Origin: Taibaiella koreensis
Lineage (GTDB): Bacteria > Bacteroidota > Bacteroidia > Chitinophagales > Chitinophagaceae
Assembly (NCBI RefSeq): GCF_003545715.1
Contig: NZ_QVNU01000004.1
Location: forward strand, 248,001 to 312,000
DNA: 64,000 nt
Direction of reading: 5' to 3'
A program made the position numbers and the translations under genes. This document shows, piece by piece, positions 42,297 to 51,600 of this stretch (its first letter is position 1; every line of letters begins with the position of its first letter). The notes under the pieces are model-generated. The model was not told the DNA's origin and made no database searches. It worked only from the letters and a program-made list of their open reading frames with translations.

Positions 42297-42962
42297 TCAG
42301 AAACGAAACCCGACAACCGCGCAAATCGAAGGCCAGATAGCGAAATCATTAAAATTGAGGCTGTATTCTGTTCCGGAAAGGTAAGTCGTGAATCGCTCCC
42401 GGTTATCGCTCAGCCATAATGCTGCGGTGTTCAGCTGCAGCCCCATATAGCTACTGGACCGGGATCCTTCATACACGTATGTCAGCCATTTTATATTCAG
42501 CTCGATCTCCGGAAACCAGGCCTGGTTTATATGCGTATCGTATCCCAGGGAAGACTCACGCCCTTCTATCAGCAGCGTCTCACCTTTCGGGCGCAGCATA
42601 CAAATGCCTACTCCTCCTCCAACGGACCATTCGTTGCGGTTCTCTTCGGTTTTAAGGATATCCCTGTTGATCCCTGCTGCTAAGGAAGTATGCCACACCG
42701 GCATGGCGAGGCTTTCTATTTCCTTGTTGTGCACCGGCAGCCGCATGGCATTGAGGGATACTGCCAGATAGGGTTGCCAGAAGAGCGATTCGCTATGGTA
42801 CATAAACTGCAGGCGTCCGCCCAGGGTAGCATAGCCCAGCATATTTCTTCCCGATAGCATGAACGGGCAACCGCCCATAAATAAACCTTCAACTTGTATT
42901 TGCGCCCGGGCGACCGGCAGGCCCACCACCAGCGACAGCACTAGAGCGATCATTTTTTGCAT
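42297..42962 (-). CDS. Hypothetical exported beta-barrel-like protein
   Basis: A 221-residue protein with a signal peptide (MQKMIALVLSLVVGLPVARA). The mature part alternates hydrophobic and polar residues in strand-like runs, including YATLGGRLQFMYHSESLFW and WSVGGGVGICMLRPK, and ends in CAVVGFRF, which is typical of outer-membrane barrels. No family assigned. It is convergent to the SRPBCC gene and separated from ScpA by about 300 nt in which no gene, promoter or hairpin was identified. Confidence 0.7.
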   Translation of the reverse strand: MQKMIALVLSLVVGLPVARAQIQVEGLFMGGCPFMLSGRNMLGYATLGGRLQFMYHSESLFWQPYLAVSLNAMRLPVHNKEIESLAMPVWHTSLAAGINRDILKTEENRNEWSVGGGVGICMLRPKGETLLIEGRESSLGYDTHINQAWFPEIELNIKWLTYVYEGSRSSSYMGLQLNTAALWLSDNRERFTTYLSGTEYSLNFNDFAIWPSICAVVGFRF

Positions 42963-43259
42963 CGATCTTTTTAACGCCGGAATACGGGTAATATTGCCTG
43001 CTGACCCGGCGAAAGGCGTTGCCGCGTTACCACCCAGGTACGGATTTCAGATCTTATAACTATCTTAATGCATAGGAAAATGGAGAATAGATCGCTTCGA
43101 CGAGCGTACAGGAACCGGGATGGATGAACCCTGCGGTTTATGCTTATCGAGCATCAGGGAAGGATAGACCCCACCCTGCACTTTCCACACGGATAATATA
43201 GAAATTTAAGCGTACTTTGCCATCCCGAATGTTCTTTTGCAGCATATCGTCGCGACAAC

Positions 43260-44096
43260 ATGGCATCAACCGGTTACCAGATCAAGCTCCCACAGTTCGA
43301 AGGCCCTTTCGACCTGCTCCTGTTCTTCATCGAGCGGGATGAGCTCGATATCTATAATATCCCGATTCATACACTTACCCGCGATTTCCTGGACTATATA
43401 CATCACCTGGAATCGCTGAATATAGAGCTGGCCAGCGAGTTCATCCTGTTCATTTCTACCCTGATGCGGATCAAAGCCAAAATGCTGTTGCCCCGCCGCG
43501 AGCTGGATGCACAAGGCAACGAGATCGATCCCCGTCACGAACTGGTGGATAAGATCCTGGAATACAAACGCTTTAAAGAAGCGGCAGCTACTATGGCCAT
43601 GATGGAGGCTGAGCGCCTGCTCCAGGCCCGCCGCGGCAATATACGCAAGGAGCTCGAAGAGCTGGGCCAAACCTATGCCGAAGGCACTGAAGTGCAGACC
43701 GTAACCCTGTACAAGCTGATGAGCACCTTCGAAAAGGTAATGAAACGCTTCAAAGACAGGAATGAGAAGCCACAACATGTGGTGGTCAAGTACAACTACT
43801 CGCAGGAGGGACAACGCCTGTACCTGATCGAAGAAATGAAGCAAAAGAGAAAGGCTTCGTTCGAGGTTGTCTTTTCAATATGTGAAAACCGGATACACGC
43901 CATTTTTACTTTCCTGGCCATGCTTGAGCTGGTGCAACAGAAATACCTTACGGCGCTCATCGGCACAGGACGCAACAATTTTATTATCGAATGGAACGAT
44001 GAACGGCCCGAAGACATTGACGTGTTTATCGGAGGCCCGGCCGGTCCCGGCGAAGAGCCTGATCATACAGGCGAGCTCGGTTTTTCCGCTGAGTGA
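43260..44096 (+). CDS. scpA: Segregation and condensation protein A
   Basis: A 278-residue kleisin that bridges SMC heads and, with ScpB, compacts and separates chromosomes. The N-terminal signature QFEGPFDLLLFFIERDELDIYNI is diagnostic, as is LESLNIELASEFILFISTLM. The C-terminal winged helix lies around VFSICENRIHAIFTFLAMLELVQQ. Length is normal for Bacteroidota. The ATG at 43260 starts directly before the family N-terminus. No ScpB gene in the window. Confidence 0.95.
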   Translation: MASTGYQIKLPQFEGPFDLLLFFIERDELDIYNIPIHTLTRDFLDYIHHLESLNIELASEFILFISTLMRIKAKMLLPRRELDAQGNEIDPRHELVDKILEYKRFKEAAATMAMMEAERLLQARRGNIRKELEELGQTYAEGTEVQTVTLYKLMSTFEKVMKRFKDRNEKPQHVVVKYNYSQEGQRLYLIEEMKQKRKASFEVVFSICENRIHAIFTFLAMLELVQQKYLTALIGTGRNNFIIEWNDERPEDIDVFIGGPAGPGEEPDHTGELGFSAE

Positions 44097-44515
44097 GTAT
44101 TGGGTATTAAGTATCAGGTATTAAGTATTAGGTATCAAGTATCAAGATCCAGGTATCGGATATCAATTATTGGGTACTTGCTTTTGGAAATTGGAATTTA
44201 GTAATTGGAATTTGAATTTTTGACATTGCCAACTGCATTTTGCCAATTCAAGATCATTCAGAGCGAAGTATTTTTCCATTGAAAAGCCAGGTGGGCTATA
44301 ACCGGTAAGGCCGCTAAGTGATATGCAAAGGGCACAAAGGTTTGGTATAAAACCGGGACTTGGGTAATCACTTCTTGGGAATTGGAACGTAACAATTGGA
44401 GTTTGCTCTTTTCGAATTGCCAACTGCTTTTTGCCAACTTGCCAATTGCCAACTGCATTTTGCCAACTTATCCATTGCCCACTGATCCCCACATCCTGAC
44501 GCTTGCGTCTCACTA
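44097..44515. repeat. Low-complexity intergenic repeat tract
   Basis: Non-coding region between convergent scpA and glycosyltransferase genes. First part: GTATTAAGTATCAGG-type repeats (44100-44160), the reverse-complement relative of the tract at 12001. Second part: TTGGAATTTAGTAATTGG-like stretches and two identical 21-nt copies based on TTGCCAACTGCATTTTGCC (44226-44246 and 44446-44466), plus two more partial copies in 44417-44470. It resembles the dispersed repeats common in Bacteroidota intergenic DNA. Confidence 0.8.
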
Positions 44516-45637
44516 TCACAAGCATTTCATCAGGCTTTCCCATATCTGCACGGCCGAACGGTCCCAGCTGAATTTCAACTTTTGCACCCTGGCGGCTTCT
44601 ATCATCTTTTGCCGCAGGCCCTCATCCTTATAGATCTGCATCATTTTGGCGGCAATGTCTTCCGGCGAGGCAGGGTCTACCAGTAAGGCTGCTTCGCCAC
44701 CTACTTCGGGCATGGAAGAAGTGTTGGACACAATCACCGGCACATCGCAGGTCATGGCTTCCAGTATGGGAATACCGAAACCTTCAAACAAAGAGGGATA
44801 GACCAAAGCATAGGCCGAACCGGTAACCCGGGCCAGGTCTTCGACATTAAGATAACCGGTCCATACCACATCCTCTTTATAAGGCATCAAGTCCCGGGCC
44901 TTCGTGATCTCATCGTATTGCCAGGCCATCCGCCCTACGATCACCAGCTTGATACGGCTACGCTGCCGGCGTTTGAATTGTACAAAGGCTTTAAGCAGGT
45001 TCACCACATTTTTACGGGGATGCAGCGCGCCGGTAAAGAGGAAAAATTCTTCTCCATCTGTATATTGGGCCTTTACCTGCTCTTTTTTTTCATAATCCAG
45101 GGGTTTGTAGGCTTCATGCGCCCCATTATAGACCACGTCGATCTTTTCTTCCGGAATGCCGTATTGTTGTATAATGTCCTGGCGGGTATATTCCGATACG
45201 GTAATGATGCGCCGGGCCTTACGGGCAAAGCGGGGCAGGTAATGAGCATAATGCCACTTGTGCATCTTGTCCATAAACTGCGGGTAATGCAGGTAAGCCA
45301 GATCGTGGATCGTAATACAGGTAGGTACCTTCGAACGGAGCGTTCCCAACCCGTCGGGTGAAAAATAGAGGTCGGCCTTGTACTTACGCAAGGCATAGGG
45401 AATGGCCCATTCGGTCCAGAGGTAATACAAAACCGGATGCCGCGCCTGTGGTTTCAGTACCACAGGCGTGACATTGGGAGCAAAAACAAAGTCTTTATGA
45501 TAGGGACGGTCAAAAAAGAAGATAAACTCGTGCTCGGGGTGCTGTCGCACCAGCCTGGAAAGGGTTTCGTGAGCAAACCAGCCGATACCTTCCAATTTAC
45601 CTTTGAGAAATAACCTGGTGTTTACAGCAATGCGCAT
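44516..45637 (-). CDS. GT4-family glycosyltransferase
   Basis: A 373-residue GT-B glycosyltransferase acting on a lipid or polysaccharide intermediate at the cytoplasmic face. C-terminal donor-site pattern EGFGIPILEAM (EX7E type) and GALHPRKNVVNLLKAF are clear. N-terminal half has IGWFAHETLSRLVRQHPEHEFIFF. The donor sugar cannot be assigned. It has its own -7 element (45646-45653) and stands alone, without other polysaccharide genes. Confidence 0.93.
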   Translation of the reverse strand: MRIAVNTRLFLKGKLEGIGWFAHETLSRLVRQHPEHEFIFFFDRPYHKDFVFAPNVTPVVLKPQARHPVLYYLWTEWAIPYALRKYKADLYFSPDGLGTLRSKVPTCITIHDLAYLHYPQFMDKMHKWHYAHYLPRFARKARRIITVSEYTRQDIIQQYGIPEEKIDVVYNGAHEAYKPLDYEKKEQVKAQYTDGEEFFLFTGALHPRKNVVNLLKAFVQFKRRQRSRIKLVIVGRMAWQYDEITKARDLMPYKEDVVWTGYLNVEDLARVTGSAYALVYPSLFEGFGIPILEAMTCDVPVIVSNTSSMPEVGGEAALLVDPASPEDIAAKMMQIYKDEGLRQKMIEAARVQKLKFSWDRSAVQIWESLMKCL

Positions 45638-45645
45638 GATGGCCG

Positions 45646-45653
45646 CAAATGTA
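45646..45653 (-). promoter_or_regulatory. -7 promoter element of glycosyltransferase gene
   Basis: TACATTTG on the minus strand matches TAnnTTTG, 8 nt upstream of the start at 45637, so the leader is very short. Confidence 0.5.
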
Positions 45654-45667
45654 CTAAACCGGGAGCA

Positions 45668-45934
45668 TTAAAAATGAACTTCGGTAATACTGTTCAGCGG
45701 AACCGTGATGCCTCCTTTTAGTACGATATCATTTTCGGTGAGCGACCATACCGTCGTTTGTACGGTGCGCGCCCCCTTGGTAGTTGAAAACGTAATGGTT
45801 GTTTTACCCTTGAATTCATTTCCCAAGCGTTCTGCATAGCTCAGATCCTGTTGCAGGTGCAGATTGCGGGTCAGCTGGGAAGGAACAATCTCATACTGTC
45901 CGATCTCCTCTTTTAATATCATCGTATGTTCCAT
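45668..45934 (-). CDS. Hypothetical protein (88 aa)
   Basis: An 88-residue soluble protein not assigned to a family. The C-terminal half is beta-rich (KTTITFSTTKGARTVQTTVW, ENDIVLKGGITVPLNSITEV) and looks like a small SH3 or beta-barrel domain of the PH/YcxB kind that handles transport or regulation in other proteins (weak). It lies between the glycosyltransferase gene and the divergent ychF region. ATG 45934 used; ATG 45922 is an alternative. Confidence 0.6.
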   Translation of the reverse strand: MEHTMILKEEIGQYEIVPSQLTRNLHLQQDLSYAERLGNEFKGKTTITFSTTKGARTVQTTVWSLTENDIVLKGGITVPLNSITEVHF

Positions 45935-46184
45935 AACGATTGTAAACGATTTTTAGGTTAACGATACTCAAATTTAATAATAATTTTAAACCGAAACAAT
46001 ACCAGGTTTTCACCTGAACACCCGCATAAAAATGTAGCTACCCAACCTTTTCATATGCTATGCATAAAGAATGCCGGGGCCCTTAGCCAAAGTTTCGTTT
46101 TAGGGTTATATCAGTTCTGATCACCGGTTTTAAGCCTTGATTTTCTATATATCGCAGTCACTTTTTCTTTTTTGGTCAATAGAT

Positions 46185-46192
46185 TACCTTTG
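46185..46192 (+). promoter_or_regulatory. -7 promoter element of ychF
   Basis: TACCTTTG followed by C matches TAnnTTTG, 20 nt before the ATG at 46213. Confidence 0.6.
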
Positions 46193-46212
46193 CGAAAATT
46201 TTCTAAAAAGAC

Positions 46213-47310
46213 ATGGCATTACAAGTAGGCATTGTGGGATTACCCAATGTAGGCAAATCGACGCTTTTCAACGCAGTAAGCAATAGTGCAAAGGCACAGG
46301 CAAGCAATTACCGTTTTTGCACTATCGAGCCCAATATAGGCCTGGTGGATGTGCCGGACGAGCGCCTGGCCAAATTATCCGCCATTGTTCAGCCTCAAAA
46401 AATTGTTCCTACTTCTATCGAATTTGTAGACATAGCCGGCCTGGTAAAGGGTGCATCCAAGGGAGAAGGTCTCGGCAACAAATTCCTGGCCAATATTCGT
46501 GAGGTAGACGCCATTATCCACGTAGTACGCTGCTTTGAGGACGAAAATATCCTCCGCGATGAAGGGGCTATCAATCCCGTAAGCGACAAAGAGATCATCG
46601 ATACTGAGCTGCAACTGAAGGACCTGGAAAGCGTAGAGAAAAAAATAGGCCGTACCGAGAAGATCGCCAAGAACGACCCCAAAGCCAAAAGGGTGCTGGA
46701 CGTGCTGCTGCAATGCAAAAGCCACCTGGAGCAGGGTAAGAACATAAGGGGACTGAAACTGGAAGGAGAAGACAGGGAAGCCATCGCCGACTTGTTCCTG
46801 CTGACTGAAAAACCGGTATTGTACGTCGCCAATGTAGATGAAGGCGCGATACTTACAGGCAACCGGTACAGTGAAGCGATAGGCCAGGTAGCCAAAGAAG
46901 AAGGCGCCGAAGTGATCGTGATGAACAACAACATCGAAGCGCAGATTACCGAGCTGGAAAGTGATGAGGACAAACAGCTGTTCTTTTCCGAATACGGGCT
47001 TACCGAACCGGGTCTTAACCGCCTGATCCGCTCGGCCTATAGCCTGCTTAATCTTATTACCTATTTTACCGCGGGCGTACAGGAAGTAAGGGCCTGGACC
47101 ATTCACCGCGGCTGGAAGGCCCCGCAAGCCGCCAGCGTGATCCATACCGACTTTGAAAAGGGCTTTATTAAGGCTGAAGTGATCGGCTACGACGATTATA
47201 TTACGCTCGGTGGCGAAACGGTAGCCAAAGAAAAGGGTAAGCTGCGTATCGAGGGTAAGGAGTATATCGTGCACGACGGCGATGTGATGCATTTCCGTTT
47301 CAACGTATAA
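46213..47310 (+). CDS. ychF: Redox-regulated ATPase YchF (Obg-family P-loop protein)
   Basis: A 365-residue Obg-family NTPase that prefers ATP and binds ribosomes. P-loop GLPNVGKST at residues 9-17; the switch region contains DIAGLVKGASKGEGLGNKFL; the second domain is the coiled-coil hairpin with KAKRVLDVLLQCKSHLEQG; the C-terminal TGS domain includes GWKAPQAASVIHTDFEKGF. Length is normal. Single-gene transcript with a clean -7 element and a terminator at 47347. Confidence 0.97.
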   Translation: MALQVGIVGLPNVGKSTLFNAVSNSAKAQASNYRFCTIEPNIGLVDVPDERLAKLSAIVQPQKIVPTSIEFVDIAGLVKGASKGEGLGNKFLANIREVDAIIHVVRCFEDENILRDEGAINPVSDKEIIDTELQLKDLESVEKKIGRTEKIAKNDPKAKRVLDVLLQCKSHLEQGKNIRGLKLEGEDREAIADLFLLTEKPVLYVANVDEGAILTGNRYSEAIGQVAKEEGAEVIVMNNNIEAQITELESDEDKQLFFSEYGLTEPGLNRLIRSAYSLLNLITYFTAGVQEVRAWTIHRGWKAPQAASVIHTDFEKGFIKAEVIGYDDYITLGGETVAKEKGKLRIEGKEYIVHDGDVMHFRFNV

Positions 47311-47346
47311 CCGGGGAGCAGCATTCCTGCTGCCCTGGCCATGTTT

Positions 47347-47376
47347 AAGCTGCTTCGTAAGGGGCAGCTTTTTTTT
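47347..47376 (+). terminator. Rho-independent terminator of ychF
   Basis: Arms AAGCTGC (47347-47353) and GCAGCTT (47364-47370) run directly into eight T residues, 36 nt after the ychF stop. Confidence 0.8.
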
Positions 47377-47384
47377 GCGGACAT

Positions 47385-47560
47385 CGTTCAGGTCGCTACG
47401 CGTCCCGACCGATCGCTTTTCGTTCAGGTCGCTTCGCGTACCAGGTGGTGTTCCGCTTTTCGTTCAGGTCGCTGCGTGTACCAAGCGGTGTTCCGTTTTT
47501 CGTTCAGGTCGCTACGCGTCCCGACCGATCGCTTTTCGTTCAGGCCGCTTCGCGTCCCGA
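47385..47560. repeat. Tandem 36/40-nt minisatellite array
   Basis: Five consecutive units all starting CGTTCAGG(T/C)CGCT. Units 1 and 4 (47385-47420 and 47501-47536) are identical 36-mers; units 2 and 3 (47421-47460 and 47461-47500) are related 40-mers with a different right half; unit 5 (from 47537) is a diverged copy. The units contain GGTCG...CGACC dyads. The array has no unique spacers, so it is not a CRISPR. It lies in the 470-nt ychF-ABC intergenic region; the remaining 47561-47780 shows nothing recognisable. Confidence 0.8.
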
Positions 47561-47780
47561 CGGGTGTCCCGACCGGGCTTTCGACAAAACGGGCTTTTCT
47601 TTCGACGAAAGTACCATGTAGCCTTTCGTCGAGAATTTTACGCCGTAGGTCTAATTGTTAAACCGTTTCCTTCCAGGCTTCTTTTCTTTGTTCTGTAAAA
47701 GCTTGTATCTTTTACCCGAATCAGGCAATCCTTTTCCCTGTAGCAGCCCTACCCTTAACGCTCAATTCAAAAAAGCAACG

Positions 47781-48650
47781 ATGGAACTCGTTATCTCCAA
47801 TGTAAGCAAGACTTACTCCAACGGCCTCAAAGCCCTCTCCGACATCAGCCTTACGATAGGCAAAGGCATGTTTGGCCTATTGGGCCCCAACGGCGCCGGC
47901 AAATCGACCCTGATGCGCACCATCGCCACCTTACAGGATCCCGATACCGGCAGCATTAAGCTGGGCGATATCGATGTGCTGCAGCAAAAGCCGGAGCTGC
48001 GCAAGACCCTGGGTTACCTGCCCCAGGATTTCGGCTTTTATCCCAAAGTATCGGCGCTTAGTCTGCTTGACCATTTTGCCGTGCTCAAAGGGATCAGCAA
48101 TAAAGGAGAGCGTAAAGAGATCGTGGAAGCGCTGCTGCAGCAGACAAACCTGTACGACGCCCGCAAACGCAATGTGAGCGATTATTCGGGTGGTATGCGC
48201 CAGCGTTTCGGCATAGCCCAGGCCTTACTGGGCAACCCCAGGCTGGTGATCGTAGATGAACCCACCGCCGGCCTGGATCCTATGGAGCGCAACCGTTTTC
48301 ACAACCTGCTGAGCGAGATCGGCGAGCAGGTGATCGTGATCCTTTCTACCCATATTGTCGACGATGTGAAGAACCTTTGCAACCGGATGGTGATCATGAA
48401 CAAAGGCCGCATCATGCTGGACGGTACGCCTGCCGAGGCAGTAGCTTCGGTGGAAAATAAGATATGGAGCAAGCCTATCGCCAAAGAAGAGATCAATGAT
48501 TACCGCAGCCGCATGCAGATCATCTCCTCGCATATGTCCGATGGCAGGCTGATCATTCACGCCTATGCCGACAGCGATCCGGGCAATGGATTTGAGCCCG
48601 TAAAGGCCGGACTGGAAGATGTGTATTTCTCTACCATCACCAAAAACTAA
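47781..48650 (+). CDS. ABC transporter ATP-binding protein
   Basis: A 289-residue ABC ATPase. Walker A GPNGAGKST (residues 35-43), signature YSGGMRQR, Walker B LVIVDEPTAGLD and a typical H-loop (ILSTHIVDD). The start at 47781 precedes the first ABC strand (MELVISNVSKTYSNG); the open frame upstream to 47655 overlaps non-coding DNA. It powers the permease encoded 7 nt downstream, so the two form a transporter; subfamily resembles natural-product or peptide efflux ATPases. Confidence 0.95.
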   Translation: MELVISNVSKTYSNGLKALSDISLTIGKGMFGLLGPNGAGKSTLMRTIATLQDPDTGSIKLGDIDVLQQKPELRKTLGYLPQDFGFYPKVSALSLLDHFAVLKGISNKGERKEIVEALLQQTNLYDARKRNVSDYSGGMRQRFGIAQALLGNPRLVIVDEPTAGLDPMERNRFHNLLSEIGEQVIVILSTHIVDDVKNLCNRMVIMNKGRIMLDGTPAEAVASVENKIWSKPIAKEEINDYRSRMQIISSHMSDGRLIIHAYADSDPGNGFEPVKAGLEDVYFSTITKN

Positions 48651-48656
48651 CGCGCC

Positions 48657-51600
48657 ATGTTCAAAGAGATCTTCCTATTTGACCTGAAGCGGAACTTCAG
48701 GAAACCGCAGACGTATATCTTTTTCGGTATCTTCTTTATCCTTATGCTTCTGCTGGGGCTGGCCGCCGCAGGCGTGTTCAACGTTGCCGCCGGCGACACC
48801 AACCTGGTGAGCAACTCGGCTATGGCCGTGGCGGGCGTTATTGTAAGCCTTAACAGCGGTATACTAGGGCTGGTCAACAGCGTGATCCTCGTGGCCGTGA
48901 TGGCGACCGGTATCCAGAAGGACTACGAATACAATACGCATCCCCTGTACTTTACAAAACCGATAAGCAAAACGGGCTATTTCTTCGGCCGGTTCCTGTC
49001 GGTGCTCATAACGGCGCTGTTCGTCTTCTCGGCGCAGGTGATCGGCTACTGGATCGGCAGCTTATTCGGCATGGGTACTCCCTTTATGGGACCTTTCCGA
49101 CTCATGAATTACCTGGAGCCTTTCCTTTTGTTTACCCTGCCCAACATCCTGTTACTGGGGATCATTATTTTTTCTATCACCACCTTTACCCGGAGCACAC
49201 TCTCGGCCTACCTGTTCTGTATTGTTTTGCTCGTGATCAGGACCATTACCGACAATATCACCGCCGACCTTGACAATAAGGCTACAGCCGCCCTGTGGGA
49301 GCCCTTCGGCACAGAAGCCCTGCAATACCTCACCCAATACTGGACGCCCGACGAGCAAAACCACCGCATGATTCCGCTGGAAGGCGTATTGTTCCACAAT
49401 CGCGCGCTATGGCTGGGTCTTGCGCTAGTCATTACCGGCTTCAGCTTCTACCGCTTCCGGTTCAGCCAGTTCCTCAGCCCTATTTCTTTATTCCGTAAAA
49501 AAGAGGAAGCTGTTTCGGGCCAGATCACCCTGCATTCCCTTTCGCTGTTGCCCAAAGTGCAGCAGCGGTTCTCGACAGCCGAGACCTGGCGGCAGCTCTT
49601 CTACCTCGCCCGCTTCGAATTCCGCAAGATCACCCGCAGCACCTTCTTCATTATCTTTTCCCTGCTGGGCATTATTACCATGTGCATGGTAGCCCGATTT
49701 ATGGGGGCGATCTATGGCACCGAAACCTACCCCGTCACCTACCAGATCCTGGAAATGGCCTCGCCTTTCTTCCAGCTCTTTATCCTGCTGATGATCGTTT
49801 TCCTCTCGGGTAACGTGATCTGGCGGGAAAGGGAGACCAAGACCGACGAGCTCATTGGGGTTACGCCGGTAAGCAACACCGTGCTTTTCTTCTCCAAATA
49901 CCTGAGCCTGTTCTATGTTACGGCGTTGCTGATGCTACTCATGTCGCTTACCGGCATCATGATACAGCTCACCATGGGCTTCTACAACATCGACCCGCTT
50001 CAATACCTGGAAAAATCGCTGATGCTGCTGGTGGCCGACATGGTGGTGGCCGGCCTGTGCCTGTCGGTGCAAACCGTGATCCCTAATAAGTACCTGGGCT
50101 TTTTCCTGTCGCTGGTACCTATCCTGTTCACCAATATTATCTTCAACTTGCTGGAATGGGATTTTGCGCTCTACCATTTCAATTCCAGCGGACCCAATAT
50201 GCCCTACTCCGACATGAACGGCTTTGGGCATACCGTTAAGGTATGGATGCTGTTCAAAACCTACTGGATGAGCATTATCCTGATCCTGTGCCTGCTGGCC
50301 CTGATGCTGTACGCCCGTGGTAAGGAGAAAGGATGGAAGGCCCGCTACCGCTTGTCCAAAGGCAGCATTAAAGCGCCTTACCGTATCGCCTTATTCCTGT
50401 TGCTGGCCTGCGCTGCGGGTACGGGCGGTTATATTTACTACAATACCAAAGTACTGAACGAATACCGCACCGGCAAGGAGCAGGAAGCGCGTACGGCCGC
50501 CTTTGAGAAAAGATACAAATCCTTTGAGCAGGTACCCCAGCTACGCATCGTGTCTACAACGGCCGATGTCGATATCTATCCCCACGAGCGAAGCGTACAC
50601 GTTAAAGGATACTATTACCTGAAGAACAAGCATGCCCTACCCGTCGATACATTATACATCGACTATCCCGGAGGAGGCAAGAGCTATTATCACTTTGAAC
50701 AACTGCAGCCTTCCGTTCCTGCTACTGCAATAATCAGCGACCAGGAATTTGGCATCAGGGTATTCCGGCTCAACAAGCCCGTACAGCCCGGAGACTCTAT
50801 CCGTTTCGACTTCGAGGTATGGTACCGGCCGGTAGGCTTTACAAACGACGGGACCGAAACAGATGTGGTGTATAATGGCACTTTCTTCAACAACATGACC
50901 TTCCCGGCGATCGGCTACAATCCTGATGCTGAGCTGGGCTCCAACAAGGCCCGTAAAAAATACGGCCTGTTGCCCAAGCCACGTATGGCGCCCGTAAACG
51001 ATTCGCTCGCGCGAATGAACACGTATATCTCCAACGATGCCGACTGGATCCGCTATGAGACCACGGTTAGCACCAGCGAAGACCAGATTGCCGTTGCCCC
51101 GGGCTACCTGCAGCAGGAATGGACAAAGAACGGACGCCGGTATTTCCATTATAAGATGGACAGTCCCATCCTCAACTTCTATGCCTACCTGAGCGCCGCT
51201 TACCAGGTGAAGCGGGATAAATGGAAGGATGTGAACATCGAGATCTATTATCAAAAGGGCCATGAATATAACCTCGACCGGATGATCAAGGGCATCAAAC
51301 GCTCGCTCGATTACTATACCGCCAATTTTGGTCCTTACCAGCACCGCCAGGTGCGCATACTGGAGTTTCCCCGCTATGCTTCCTTTGCGCAGTCTTTCCC
51401 CAATACCATCCCCTTCTCCGAATCGGTAGGCTTTATTGCCAGGGTGGATGAGAAAGACCCGGAAAAAATCGATGTGCCTTTCTATATTACGGCGCACGAA
51501 GTAGGACACCAATGGTGGGCCCATCAGGTGATCGGTGGCAATGTGCAAGGCAGCGTGCTGATGTCGGAGACCATGAGCCAGTATTCGGCACTGATGGTCA

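Noticed and set aside
42963-43259. Possible riboswitch upstream of scpA
   Set aside because: Some GC-rich stems exist, but no TPP, SAM, cobalamin or other consensus is recognisable.
47385-47560. CRISPR array
   Set aside because: Units are contiguous with no unique spacers of constant length, and no cas genes lie in the window.
47341-47698. Two overlapping ORFs in the repeat array
   Set aside because: Arg/Ser/Phe-rich translations come from the tandem repeats themselves; no start context, domain or conservation sign.
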